Source: Chelydra serpentina
Taxonomy: Eukaryota; Chordata; Testudines; Chelydridae
Reading direction: 5' to 3'
Assembly: GCA_037349315.1 (NCBI GenBank)
Contig: JBAIAC010000027.1
Coordinates: 4,216,001-4,280,000, forward strand
DNA length: 64,000 nt
Part shown: in pieces, positions 27,966-39,060 of the stretch
How positions within the stretch are numbered: the first letter of the stretch is position 1
Layout: each line of letters begins with the position of its first letter
Notes under the pieces: model-generated
Told to the model about the DNA's origin: nothing
What the model saw: only the letters and a program-made list of their open reading frames with translations
The model's database searches: none
Made by a program: the position numbers and the translations under genes

Positions 27966-28320
27966 ATAGGTACCGACTCCACTGGCAGCCAAATTCTCCC
28001 CCCCCCCCCCCCCCCCGAGCGTGCCGCGTCTCCATTCCTCTACGTTCCCGCTCCTCCGCCTACCTCCCAGCGCTTCCCGACACCAAACTGCTGTTTGACG
28101 GCGGATAGGACTTTCCAGGAGGGAGCGGTGAGGAGCGGGGACGCGGCGTGCTCAGGGGAGGAGGCGGGGACAGGGTGGGGATTTGGGATAGGTGTTGAAA
28201 TAGGGGCATGGAGGGCGCGGAGTTGGAGCGGGGACTTTGGGGAAGGGGTGGGAAGAGGCAGGGTAGGGGCGGACTCCATGGAAGGGGTGTAGTAGGGCAG
28301 GGCAGAGAGGGGGTTTTAAC
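27966..28320. repeat. Poly-C tract and GC-rich repeat-like block
   Basis: A run of 19 C lies at 27998-28016. It is followed by pyrimidine-rich then purine-rich sequence, including repeated 'gaggagcgggga' and 'gggtggg' units. The block directly follows a CR1 3' end. The segments 'taccgactccactgg' and 'ggcggactccatgg' near its two ends look like transposon wording. I cannot define termini. Confidence 0.45.
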
Positions 28321-28852
28321 CAAAATAATTCTAAAAGTAAATGCGTGTTTTGTCATTTGAGTGAGGTGCATTACTGAGTGTTTATATTTTATTAAAACCC
28401 CTCTTCGCATTACAGTTTTAAAAAAGTTAATACATTGACTTTTGATAGCATACTATATTACTCTTCATTTTTTTCCATTTTTGTCTATACTTTTGTATCA
28501 TTGCATGAAAAGGTTTCAGTGATGCAGCCCTCAGGCCAATGTACTAGTCCTCATGTGGCCCTCGTGGTGTTTTGAGTTTGAGTTTCCTGGTCTACAGTGA
28601 CCTTGATGTTGATGAGAATCAAGCCCTTTGGTTCTAGACACCTATGTAATATTCAGGTAGGGGAAATCAAAGCTCTAGGGGTCTGGGGATTATTGACTGA
28701 AGCTGAGGCAGTTTCTAGTAACCAAGCTTTGTCATTGTTACCACCACACTGTGTATGTAACCAGTGAGAGATTTGCCTGGGCCAGAGTAAGTCTCATCCA
28801 CATCTGAATAGAACACCCTGAAGCTGCAGTGTTGGGGTTTGGGGCCCATCTG

Positions 28853-29083
28853 TGGCTATATCTCCACCAAAAAAAAGGGATGTGTTTTTTCCATCAAGAT
28901 TGCAGTCTCGAACTGGATACCTCAGTGTAAAAAATCCTAGTGGAGACAAGACACTAACTTTTACATTAATGTGTAGCTAGTCATGGCCAACTCTGTGCCC
29001 CTCTCCCCAGCCTTCCTGGGGTTGACCTCAACTAGCTAAATTGAGACCAAAAGTACACTTTTGTCTCTGCTAGGCTTTTAAAT
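28853..29083. mobile_element. Diverged MITE-like palindrome
   Basis: It opens 'ggctatatctccaccaaaaaaaa' and closes 'cttttgtctctgctaggc', an imperfect inverted repeat. Interior wording 'aaaaaatcctagtggagacaag' repeats the terminal theme. The termini resemble the 'ggcttgtctacac' family but are more diverged. Confidence 0.45.
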
Positions 29084-29165
29084 TGACGTAGCACGTTGGT
29101 ATTTTTTTGCAGTGATGACACAGTGACATCTCTCTTATGTGCTTCTAGAGCGGTTTGCAGCCCAA

Positions 29166-29278
29166 AGACTCTGACCCTGGCAAGACTTATTCACATGCTT
29201 AGCTTTACACGCTGTGGGTAATCCCATTGAAGTCAGTGAGACCATCAAGTGTAAGCCTTAACGGGACTGGGACCAAAG
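29166..29278. repeat. Dispersed repeat ('cacatgcttagcttta' type)
   Basis: It reads 'gactctgaccctggcaagacttattcacatgcttagctttacac' and then 'taatcccattgaagtcagtgagacc'. It is related to 23063-23150 by the cttaa/catgctta and cattgaagtca segments. Confidence 0.45.
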
Positions 29279-29299
29279 TATCTAACAGACTGCATGTAT

Positions 29300-30180
29300 G
29301 CAACCGGCATATACTGCATCTATACATAGGCTTGGCAGAATTCAAATTTTTTTTTTCTTCTAATTTTGACATATAATATTGATTATTTTAAAGCATGTTT
29401 TTCTATTTTTCTTTATTTTAAATTTCCACAGTTGTGCAAAATTATGGTTTGTAAACATTTTTTTATTTTTAGCTATTTAAATGTTCACAGTAGCAGGAAA
29501 TTACGGGTAGGTTCAGACAATGGAGGGTCTGAAAATTATGTATTGAGAGTAGGTGTTGAGAATCAAAAAGTTAAAGCTTTATCGCTGTTAAAACACAAAC
29601 TGTTAAAATCACATGTCAAATTATACAAAGTAAATATCCTTAAATCAAACTCTAATAAGTTCTCGAGCAGCATTTTTCTTCCTTTGTCTATCTGTAAATT
29701 TTGACTATCAATGGAAATATTTTTACGTTGGTTTCTGTGTGTATGGTGAAATCGACATTTACTGATAAAAATTGAATCCTTTCAACAGGCATTTTAATGT
29801 TGTAATCCTTTCAACGGGCACAATTATACCAGATATTACACCCTCTGGGGTGTAATACAGCAGACTCACGTCAGGAAGGACTGTCAGTGAAGAATACTGT
29901 ACTCTGTTGAAGCAACAGCATAAATGTATATAGGCAGAGCACACTGCCTAAATTAAATAATGTGATATGCAATAAAATAAATCATATACCTAATACATAT
30001 TGGAGCTGGTCAGATATTGGGTAAAATTATTAATCCAAAAATATATTGAAGAAATAATTCATTATTAATTGAATGTAATATTCAGTCACCTATAGTACTG
30101 GTCTACTATGCCAATAATCTTTGTTTAATAATAAATTTGACCAGCAGCATTACTCATCAAAAGTATTATTTAAAAAATGG
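29300..30180. other. AT-rich intronic stretch
   Basis: It is AT-rich sequence with several poly-T and poly-A runs. There are no recognised transposon ends and no conserved peptide. Confidence 0.6.
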
Positions 30181-30190
30181 GAGCGGTTCA

Positions 30191-31178
30191 TAAGAACATA
30201 CATAAGAACGGCCATACTGGGTCAGACCAAAGGTCCATCTAGCCCAGCATCCTGTCTTCCGACAGTGGCCAATGTCGGGTACCCCAGAGGTAATGAACAG
30301 AACAGCTAATCATCAAGTGATCCATCTCCTGTCACCCAGTCCCAGCTTCTGGCAAACAGAGGCTACTGCCACCATCCCTGCCCATCCTGGCTAATAGCCA
30401 TTGATGGACCTATCCTCCATGAACGTATCTAGTTCTTTCTTGAATCCTCTTATAGTTTTGGCCTTCACAACATCCTCTGGCAAAGAGTTCCACAGTTTGA
30501 CTGTGTGTTGTGTGAAGAAATATTTCCTTTTGTTTGTTTTAAGCCAGCTGCCTATTCATTTCATTTGGTGACCCTCCCTCCCAGTTCTTATATTATGAGA
30601 GGAGTAAATAACACTTTATTTACTTTCTCCACACCAGTCATGATTTTATAGACCTCAAACATATCCCCCCTTAGTCATCTCTTTTCCAAGCTGAAAAGTC
30701 CCAGTTTTTTAAATCTCTCCTCATAGGGAAGCTGTTCCATACCCCCTAATCATTTTTGTTGCCCCTTGCTGTACCTTTTCCAATTCCAATATATCTTTTT
30801 TGAGATGGGGCAACCAGATCTGCAGGCAGTATTCAAGATGTGGATTTATGTAGAGGCAATATATTTTCTGTCTTATTATATATCCCTTTCCTCATGATTC
30901 CCAACATTCAGTTAGCTTTGTTGACCGGTGCTGTACATTGAGTGGATGTTTTCAGAGAACTATCCACAATGACTCCAAGATCTCTTTCTTGAGTGGTAAC
31001 AGCTAATTTGGACCCCATCATTTTATTCCTATAGTTGGGATTATGTTTTCCAAAATGCATTACTTTGCATTTATCAACATTGAATTTCACCTTCATTGTA
31101 TTGGTCAGTTGCCCAGTTTCGTGACATCCTTTTGTAACTCTTCGCAGTCTGCTTTGGACTTAACTATCTTGAGTAGAT
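30191..31178 (-). mobile_element. CR1 LINE, 5'-truncated second copy
   Basis: On the minus strand it matches the C-terminal part and 3' tail of the CR1 at 15808-17255. It shows FNVDKCKVMHFGKHNP and QERDLGVIVDSSL in an open segment around 31,096-30,908. Elsewhere it is broken by frame changes and small deletions. The 3' terminus at the low-coordinate end shows short tandem 'ataagaac' units, the 8-nt-type tail repeats on which CR1 priming depends. The reverse-transcriptase palm motifs are absent because the copy is truncated at about 31,178. Confidence 0.9.
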
Positions 31179-31214
31179 CTAATAAATAACATACATTTTT
31201 AATGTTTTATTTGT

Positions 31215-31385
31215 TACTGTAGCACCTAAGAACCTTTGTTATGGCCCCAGCCCTCACTGGTATTGCTAGGCGCTGTACATTACAATTGGTATTTATTAGG
31301 AGTATTACGGTAGTGCCAGGTGCTGTACAAACACCAGACAAAAAACAGTCCCTGCCCCAAAGAGCTCACAATCTAAATATAAGAC
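31215..31385. repeat. MIR-like SINE tail, two partial units
   Basis: 'gctaggcgctgtacattac' and 'gccaggtgctgtacaaacacc' occur about 70 bases apart. They are followed by 'cagtccctgccccaaagagctcacaatctaaat'. This is the tail wording of the MIR-like family seen in this window. Confidence 0.55.
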
Positions 31386-31919
31386 AAGAAACAACAGCTG
31401 CAGACGAAGAGGGGGGAGAAGGGGAGTATGTTTCTGGAGTGTCTTTCACCTGAGGTTCCCAAAGTGCTTTACTGACATTAATGGGGAGATTCCTAAACCT
31501 TGGTCAGTGGAGCCCTTGGTAGTGGCCCATGGAGTCATAACAACACCTTGCTGTTATATCACACACACATCCCAAAGTGCTTCACAAGGCAAGTCCGTAT
31601 CATTGTCCCTGGTCAGGCTGGTCACCTGACATTGGCTCCTCCTCCTTGTTTCCGGCTGGCAGATGTTCTTAAAGGACAGCTAGGCATAACCTGAACACCT
31701 GCTTCTCCATTTAAGCACCTGCTGAAGTTGGCACAGGGACACTGAGGGACTGCAGCTGGGAAGGGATGTGTCCATGAGAGGCACTCTCTATACGATGTGA
31801 CTAACACTATGAATACGTTTGAGAACTCCCATGGGAATGGACTAAGCGCCCAAGCCTCTCCCCTCCTCCCCAAGCTTAAGTAGGTTGCTACACACATTAT
31901 ACAGTTGTGCGTTCTGATT

Positions 31920-31990
31920 CAGAGGTGGTGATGAGCCTATGGTCACATAGTAAGTCAGCGGTAGAGTCAGGAGTAGAACCCAAAAGTCCT
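31920..31990 (-). repeat. MIR-like SINE fragment
   Basis: It reads 'gcctatggtcacatagtaagtcagcggtagagtcaggagtagaacccaaaagtcctg', the complement of the MIR core. Only a short fragment remains. Confidence 0.5.
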
Positions 31991-31999
31991 GATTGAGTG

Positions 32000-33760
32000 G
32001 GAGGGAGAATAAAGTTTAATGAGCAATGATTGTTCACTTGCTGCTTAGTTTTCTTCAGAGATACGTCTTACAGTTACTAACCCGAGGAGCCAAAGACAAG
32101 AACAAGTCCCTATTAAAAGCCATCAAACCAAAAGGGCGATTCGATGGAATAGGGTTAGGGGGCTGGAATTTTTTTTAAAGGACTCAAGGGCCAAGTCAAA
32201 CTGTCTGACAGATGCTCTGCTACTGCGGTTTGTCACAGATCAGATTTTATAACCCACAGTATACAAAAATCCATTGCATTGATTTCTTGTAATAAAATTC
32301 AAACAAGTGTAATTGCATTACATCTGTTACCAAAGGGAAGGGCTAGGCGGGGAGCTGCAACCAGATCTGACACTCTCGCGGCAATGAAATACAAGACTCA
32401 TACACTTCTAGCATAGCATGTTTAAAAAGACCTGATAGGCAGAGAAGATGACATTAGCACACTTAACAGCCACATCCCAACCTGCAAATAACTCGGGTGC
32501 ACCGAGGCAGGTCAAAGGGATCGGGGTTGCTGATGTGAATTAACGAAAGATCCTGTATCTACTGCCGTAGGAGCTTTCTTGTAAACGTAACCCGTCCCCT
32601 GTGAAACTGTTAGCCTCTGTTCAAAGGTACAAACACTCCTAATACCCCTCGATAGATGGCTGTATCCAAGCAGGAATGTTGATGGGACCGCGTCCTGTTA
32701 CATCTGCGTCCATTTCCATCGCAGCCTCTGCTATCTTCTTAACCCAGTTCTTACTGATGGGCTAATAACAGCATCCTTGGAGGGAATTGACTCCGCAGCA
32801 CTTATGATGAATAGCTTTAATTCTCTTGGAACCCAGAGGGAATGCCGCCTCCCTGTCTTTTACAAAAGCCTAGGTTGCTCTAGCTGTCAGCCAACAGGAT
32901 CCCTTCTGCTCGGGTGAAGAGCATACCTGGTCTGTAGCAATGTGAGATGGCTTGCTTGTGGGTTGACTCTCTCCACCCGGGTTTGCTGGCTCTGTCCATC
33001 CTGATGAGTTGCTCAGGGTGAGAATTCAGCTTTAGTGGGACTTGAGTTTGAATAGCTGTAATGGTTTGTCATCATTCAACATTCGCAACACAAGGAAAGA
33101 GGGTCTCCTGTCTGTCCAATGCAGATTCAAGTGCTACCTCTGGTGCTCAATGCTATCTCATGTCCAGTGCTCCGATAGACTAACTAATGAACAGGTGGTT
33201 GGTCCAACTTCTCCCCTTTACTGGTTAATAAAGCGACTGGTTTTAACTTGGTTAATGGTAAGTCTCTTAGACGCTGTCCTCTTAATTTAAATAAATGGGT
33301 TACGTATTTTCAGCCTGTTGGGGATTGGTTGAAGGTTCCCAAACTCAAAAACTTGACACACGGCATTTCTGTTTTCTAATGGGCTTTTTGCCTCACACTG
33401 TGTTACTGGTGGATAAGGTGTTAACTATCCTTGGGCATTTGAGAAAAGGACTGGCTGAGGACTGGATGGGGTTCTTGATTGGTCAGGGATAACTGGGTTT
33501 TGGCACTGAATGCAGTGGCTAGAAGGGCAGTGAATTTAAACAGGATTATGATTTGTTATATGCTTGCACTGTGGTTAGTGTCGTGGGCCTCCTGCCTCCA
33601 TCACAACGGTAGCTTCTATTATCTAACATATACTTGTACTAAGAAAGCTGAAAGCACTCTCAGCTGTTCAATGCTTCCTTCCCTGCACTTCTAGTTCCCT
33701 TTCCCATCCTGTCAGACACATCTGCCCTGGCCTGTGCTTGCTAAGTAGGCAGGACAAAGG
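32000..33760. other. Intronic stretch without recognised features
   Basis: I see no transposon ends, no tandem repeats and no conserved peptide. Confidence 0.55.
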
Positions 33761-33764
33761 AGGT

Positions 33765-33840
33765 GTCATTATGCCTGTTATACTGAGGCACAGAGAGGTA
33801 AAGTAACTCAACTACAGTCATGCAGGGAGTCTGGCAGAGC
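33765..33840 (-). repeat. MIR-like SINE fragment
   Basis: It reads 'cctgttatactgaggcacagagaggtaaagtaactcaactacagtcatgcaggg', the complement of the 'tcagttt...cctctgtgcctcag' MIR core region. It is short and diverged. Confidence 0.5.
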
Positions 33841-35114
33841 CTAAAATTGGTCGCATTGAGGTCTGAGGTGTGTTAACACTGTGCAGCTTAGGAGGTGTTC
33901 CAACACAGCCTCCTTTCACAGCGTTGACAGGCCCTGATGCCGTGTGGGTCTTGCTGGGGGCAGAATTGTATACAACCTAGGACGAGTTGTGGCACCCTGC
34001 CGGTAACCTTTGCTCACATCCACTCGCCCAGTGTCTGTGAACAGAATGAAGCATCCCATGTTCAGCCTGAGACCCTTCCTTCCCTCCAATGGATCCGAAA
34101 CCCTTTGTTTAAAGCCGCTTTTGCTGAGAGTGCACAGTCTTGACCTGTTTCTTTCCTACCCGAAGGGGCTCACGTTCCTTCTTATGCGTGCTTTGCCCTC
34201 TCCCCACTCCTTGCCATTTTATCTCTGCACTCACTCTCTTGCAAGGCTGCCTCTGTCACGCACTTCTGCAGGCTGCCTGCTCAACAGGGGGCTGGGACCA
34301 TTGTAAAACCTACTTCAGACCATGTGCCATCAGCCCAAGACATCCTGATATAAGCAAGCGTGCACAGCCTTTGTCGGGAGCATTCAGCTCTCACAGCGTG
34401 AAGCGTGGACCCTTGGCCTTATGTTGATGCAAGTAAACATTCATGAGTTTTGAAAGCATCACTGTTTAAGATGCAGCAAGGGAACATGGTGCTCCACATG
34501 CAGTGAGCGTTTATCATTCCACTGGCTTCTCTCCTGAAGCTCAGAGTGGTCTCTGCAAAGTAATGAAGACATGACTCATTAACTGCCAGTGCGGGAAAGG
34601 CATTTATAGATTTAGCATGGAGACGAAAATTCTCTGAGCACCACTGAAACTCTGTTAGCAAATTATTGCCGTTATGTGCAATCAGCCAGCACCTCTGTTT
34701 GTTTGCTGTTAAGAGAGCCGTGTAGCTGGAGATACCTAATTTATGGAGGATCAGCAGCAGGGTTGGAACGTATTTGGGGTATGGTTGGCCGTGTCCAACA
34801 CTAATCTCACTCTGAACTCCAGACCCCAAGAGGAAACCCTCAACTCACTCCCCACAGAATTCGTGGAATACAAGAAGGTGGATTCATGGCTCAGCAGAAG
34901 GCAAAACTTAATCACTGTCTGTAAGGGCTTTTCCTGGAAGGTCTGGTACAAAAAAGGAAACCATAAGCAGAAAGGAAACTGATAGACTCCTCTGCTTGGG
35001 TGCAAGCCGGTCCTATGGGCCTGGCTGTGAAGGCCTGGTGTCCCAGACATTCCCCCTACCTTGTTCCTGAGCAGCCCATGCTCTCTAAGGTGTGAGAGCC
35101 TGAGGCAGTGTGTA

Positions 35115-35286
35115 GAATCATAGAATATCAGGGTTGGAAGATCTTAGGAGGTCATCTAGTCCAACCCCCTGCTCAAAGCAGGACCAATCCCCAATTTTTG
35201 CCCCAATCCCTAAATGGCCCCCTCAAGGATTGAACTCACAACCCTGGGCTTAGCAGGCCAATGCTCAAACCACTGAGCTATTCCTC
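35115..35286 (-). mobile_element. Turtle tRNA-derived SINE
   Basis: The reverse complement has the head 'agctcagtggtttgagcatt', the B-box region 'ggttgtgagttcaatccttg', the middle 'ggccatttagggattggggcaaaaattgggg' and the tail 'ctgatattctatgattc'. It is well preserved, and nearly full length compared with the copies at 38834 and 39061. Confidence 0.92.
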
Positions 35287-36519
35287 CCCCCAACATTGCT
35301 CCTGTGTAACATTGCTCCTGTCCCAATGTCCTCCCCGACAGGATCCTTGGCAGCACTCCACCTGCTTTACCTCTGCTTTATGACTTGTTACAACTCACAC
35401 TTGCAAAGCAGTTTAACTGCACTGTGATAATATTGGGGGCAAACCCTGTCCCCCTGCCCCAGGTTTGGAAAGCACTGATCACTGGGTGTTAAGCAGGGAG
35501 ACTTGTTGCTTCTGCACCTGCAGTTTGAAATGAGCCATTTGTTAGTTAACTGGCTGGAGCTCTTGTAGGAGTTTATAGCTGGAAAGACATGCAGTCAGCA
35601 GACTCCTTGTATTAGCTGGACGAAAAGGAATTAATTTAAGGCAGCCTGCAGTCTCTGTTCAACCGGGGTAACTTCATTAACGGCAGTGCTTTTACTCTGG
35701 ATTCACACTGGTATAAGCGAGGTAGCCTGGGTGGAGAAGGCCTCTCCAAAGCAAGACATTAGGAGCTGGGCTTGTGCAGACTTCATTAAAGTTTAATAAA
35801 ATTCGATCTCGTGCTGAATGAAATCACGTCTCTCCTGCCCCTGGCGTTTGAAGACAATTTAATAAGAGCCCTCTCTGGCAGCATGGTCAGGCAGGAGAGG
35901 ATGCAGCCAGCCTGGCTCTTGGCTCAGAATAATATTATTTTAGTCCCACATGACTTGGGTATTCCATAGAAGAAAGGGAACAAGGCGACCAGCCCAGAGG
36001 TGCATGACTGCCGCTCGCTGTGCCAGGCTGCAGGCTGCTGAAGTCAGATATCTTGGGGGGGCTGCCTCAGCTCATAGTGATTCTTATCAAGCGCTCTGTG
36101 TGTGTTAGGTGATTTGTCCCACTGACCACCCTGGTAGGTGTCCATCGTCAAGTGCATTTTAGTGCTTTCCTGCCGCCTTGTCTGTTTTCCTTAATTAGAG
36201 CTCTTTTAATCAAACCGCTTCTGCAAATGTATTGTCGCTACTCGATAAACTGGACTGTTGTCTGAGAAATCTCTCTCCACAGCTGAGATTCTAGTGTCAG
36301 GAGCAGCTTAAACCTCTAACCAGCTAGGCACTCGTGTTTGATGTCACCTGGTAATAGCTGGGTAAGAAAGACCTTGCAGGCACCCGGGGCTCCCGAGTTG
36401 TGGGGTTTTTAGGGTTACCTTGTAGGAAGATGTTGGGGTAGAGGAGAAGCATTCTATGGGTGGAAGTGGAGACAGTGAAGGAGGGTTTCTAGATTCTTTT
36501 ATTATTTAGTGTTTGCATT

Positions 36520-36655
36520 AGGGTCGCACTCAGGGCCCCCATCCTGGCCTGGGCCCCTGTTCTGCTAGGCGCTGTACGAACACACAGAAAGAGATCATCC
36601 CAGCTCAGCTCAGCTACTGACTCGCTGTGTGACCTTGGGCAAGTCACTCAAAGAT
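36520..36655. repeat. MIR-like SINE fragments
   Basis: It contains 'ctgttctgctaggcgctgtacgaacacac' (tail, complement sense) next to 'ctactgactcgctgtgtgaccttgggcaagtcactc' (core, direct sense). The two pieces have opposite sense, so they may be two insertions or a rearranged one. Confidence 0.5.
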
Positions 36656-36699
36656 CCCAGGAGGAGGAGGTCCAGAGTTGTCCTGATTAGTGGTGGTAA

Positions 36700-37210
36700 C
36701 AGTTCTGGAAGGGATATTAAACCTTATGCTTCAGGGGCTTAAGCCAACCTAGATCTATCAGAGACCAGGAAGAGACCTAATGCTGAGGGGGTGGATGATC
36801 CTACATCTATTATTGTGGGAGTCTTCCACTAAGGATGTAAATAACGTTTAAAAAGTTAACTGTTTAAACAATTACAATTATATTGTTTAATTTGTTAACT
36901 GATTAAAGGGAGAGGGGCTGGGGCCAGGATTGTGGGGGGCTGGGGCCAGGATTGTGGGGGGCTGGGGTCGCTCCGGCTGGCTGGCCTAGGGCTGGGGTTG
37001 GTGCGCCGGCCCGGGGCTGGGGTTAACGGTTAGGGTGGGTTAACCAGTAAGACTCATGCTTACCGGTTAACCATTTAACTGTTTAATATTTATATCCCTA
37101 TCTTCCACCTCTCTCTGAAGCATCTGGTGCTGGCCTCTGTCAGAGACCGGGCACTGGACTAGATGGACCTGGGTTCTAATCCAGACTGGCCATTCCTGTG
37201 TTCTCTGTGG
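36700..37210 (+). mobile_element. CR1 LINE 3' tail interrupted by a hAT insertion
   Basis: The left part (about 36,700-36,829) has 'ttatgcttcaggggcttaagccaacc' and 'tattgtgggagtcttcca'. The right part (37,109-37,210) has 'ctctctgaagcatctggtgctggcctctgtcagagaccgggcactggactagatggacc', then a degraded 'ccattcctgtgttct' end. The two parts join into one CR1 3' tail if 36,830-37,108 is removed. The tail ends at a different subfamily sequence from 2766-3310. Confidence 0.8.
36830..37100. mobile_element. hAT-like MITE nested in CR1, perfect 8-bp target duplication
   Basis: Left terminus taaggatgtaaata and right terminus tatttatatcccta are inverted repeats with two mismatches. tcttccac flanks both sides (36822-36829 and 37101-37108), which is the 8-bp duplication expected of hAT. 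The 271-bp interior has complementary 'gttaactg'/'ggttaacc' arms around a G-rich centre. That centre contains a 22-bp tandem unit (ggggctggggccaggattgt...) repeated about 2.5 times from 36913. It is non-coding. Confidence 0.85.
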
Positions 37211-37624
37211 CTACCTTGCCCATCTGTACTCAGCAGGCACTGAGTTGTGGTTATCAAGATGTGTTGACCTGAGAGGTCGTTATTGACTGAGGCTTGGTCA
37301 ATATTTTCTTCAAAGGGTGACAAACACTGATGTTCACTGAATCCCGAAGTCAGAGGATGGATTGTGACCTGCATTCTGCATGCCTGCCGCAGCCGTGTCT
37401 GAAAATCTCTCCAGTACAGCCATGAATTTCAGAGGCGTAACAGGGTTTTGATTAAAAAAATAATCATAAAGAAACGTTAGTGGAACTTCTGAAAAAACAT
37501 TGTCAAAGGCAGGTCAGGTCCAAGGCCCGGAGAGAGCGTTACCGCTTATGAACCAATCAGGAAGTCAAGCTTTACATAGACTATTTAGCTCGTCAGAGGT
37601 AAATACTAGTTTTCACATAGATTC

Positions 37625-38212
37625 ATGCAGTTGAGTTGTAACCGTGTTGGTCCCAGGATATGAGAGACAAGGTGGGTGCATGGGCAGCGAGTTCTATGGG
37701 CCTGTGGTGTATTCCTGGTGCCCAGGTACCACGGGCCCGGCTCCAGCACTGGTCTCTCCCTCAGCCCCGCCTTCTTCCCCCGGGTGCCCCCCCCCCCGTG
37801 TCCCCTGGGCCGTTTAAAACAGCTCGGGGGCCCCACTCACCACCGGCAGTGCAAAGCCTGCATCCCTCATCCCCTCCTGCACCCCCACCCTCTGCCCCAG
37901 CCCGGAGCCTGCACCCCAGATCTCCTTCCCCCACCCAAACTCCCTCCCAGAGCCTTAGGCAGGTGCGGGGGGGCAGAGTTTGGGGGGTGGGCTCTGGGTG
38001 TTCTGGGCAACACCAAAATTTCTACAAAACTGCCGCCCCTGGGTGGGTGAGGTAATATCTTTTATTGGACCAGCTTCTGCTGGTGAGAGACAAGCTTTCG
38101 GACCACACACCGCTCTTCTTCGGGTCTGCATAAGCTTGAAAGTTTGCCTCTCTCACCAACAGAAGTTGGTCCAATAAAAGGTATCACCTCACCCACCTTG
38201 TCTCTCTGGTTT
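37625..38212. repeat. Palindromic interspersed repeat, left arm split by a hAT insertion
   Basis: Left arm pieces are 37,625-37,678 ('accgtgttggtcccaggatatgagagacaaggtgggtg') and 38,050-38,132 ('aggtaatatcttttattggaccagcttctgctggtgagagacaag'). The right arm, 38,133-38,212, is the reverse complement: 'tctctcaccaacagaagttggtccaataaaaggtatcacctcacccaccttgtctctc'. I know this wording as a common turtle/crocodilian repeat but cannot name the family. Confidence 0.75.
37679..38041. mobile_element. hAT-like non-autonomous element nested in a palindromic repeat
   Basis: The element starts catgggcagcgag and ends ctgccgcccctg, an imperfect inverted terminal repeat of the caggggcggc type. The 8-bp sequence ggtgggtg occurs on both sides (37671-37678 and 38042-38049). 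The opposite arm of the host repeat (38,133-38,212) carries the uninterrupted junction with a single copy of that octamer, which independently confirms the insertion. The 363-bp interior is C-rich and non-coding despite overlapping open frames. Confidence 0.85.
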
Positions 38213-38833
38213 TCACATAAACAGTCCTACTCTGAATCTCTCCTGAGAAGATCTGAGGTTGGAAATAGCTACATTTCCTCCTTTTGGTAGTGGCTGCTTC
38301 TGGATTTCTAGCACCGAAACTAGCTTGGCTCAGTTGTGTATTGAGTGTGGGTGTTGTTGTGTCTTTCCTCATCCAAGCAATCTTTGATGCCTTGCGATTC
38401 AAATGAATTGGCCTCGGTGTCGTTAGCAGACGGGGCTGGCTAGGGGAGGAGGTTTCATTGGATTCTGTGGAGATGAAAGGCTTTTGAAAATGGTGCTAAT
38501 GCAGCTGGATTGAGATGAAAGGTGAAAAGGGCTCTGCATTGATCTCCAGCATCCTCTGACAGTCACAGGCGGCATGAAATAGAAAGGAGCCCGGAGATTA
38601 TACCGCTACAATTGCCTATAAAACATCCAACCTATCCCTGCTTGGGGATGGCTGGGTGGGGGCACCCCAGTTGAACGCACCTTTCCCTCCCCTTCGCCTT
38701 ACCCCATCCACAGCTGTGATTAAAGTGCTTTTTATGACCAGGGGCCGGGCCCAGCACGTGAGAGTTTTGGGGGACAGCAGGGTGTGGGGTTGGATTTCTC
38801 TGTCCCTGGAAGAGTTTGTCCCCTGTTCTGCAT

Positions 38834-39014
38834 GAGGGATAGCTCAGTGGTTTGAGCATTGGCCTGCTAAACCCAGGGTTGTGAGTTCAATCCTTGAGGG
38901 GGCCATTTAGGGATCTGGGGCAAAAATTGGGGATCGGTCCTGCTTTGAGCAGGAGGGTTGGACTAGATGACCTCATAAGGTCCCTTCCAAACCTGATATT
39001 CTATGATTCTATGA
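38834..39014 (+). mobile_element. Turtle tRNA-derived SINE
   Basis: The head starts gagggatagctcagtggtttgagc (A box). It continues through gggttgtgagttcaatcc (B box), the middle 'ggccatttagggatctggggcaaaaattgggg' and the CR1-like tail 'ttggactagatgacctcataaggtcccttcc'. It ends with two 'attctatg' tail units. It is essentially full length. A second copy follows after 46 bases. Confidence 0.95.
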
Positions 39015-39060
39015 TTACAAATATTTGCACTATAAGAAGAAATAGTATTTTTAGGGGGGG

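Noticed and set aside
27927..28292. Frames on both strands in the GC-rich block at 28.1 kb
   Set aside because: They derive from the poly-C tract and purine-rich repeats and have no conserved peptide.
34419..34829. Minus-strand 136-codon frame as a gene
   Set aside because: No recognisable domain, no splice or promoter signals, and it is antisense within a DOC2B intron. It is kept only as a conservation test.
37660..38055. Overlapping Pro-rich frames of 131 and 124 codons
   Set aside because: They lie in the C-rich interior of the hAT-like element 37679-38041. Open frames in two phases at once point to composition, not coding.
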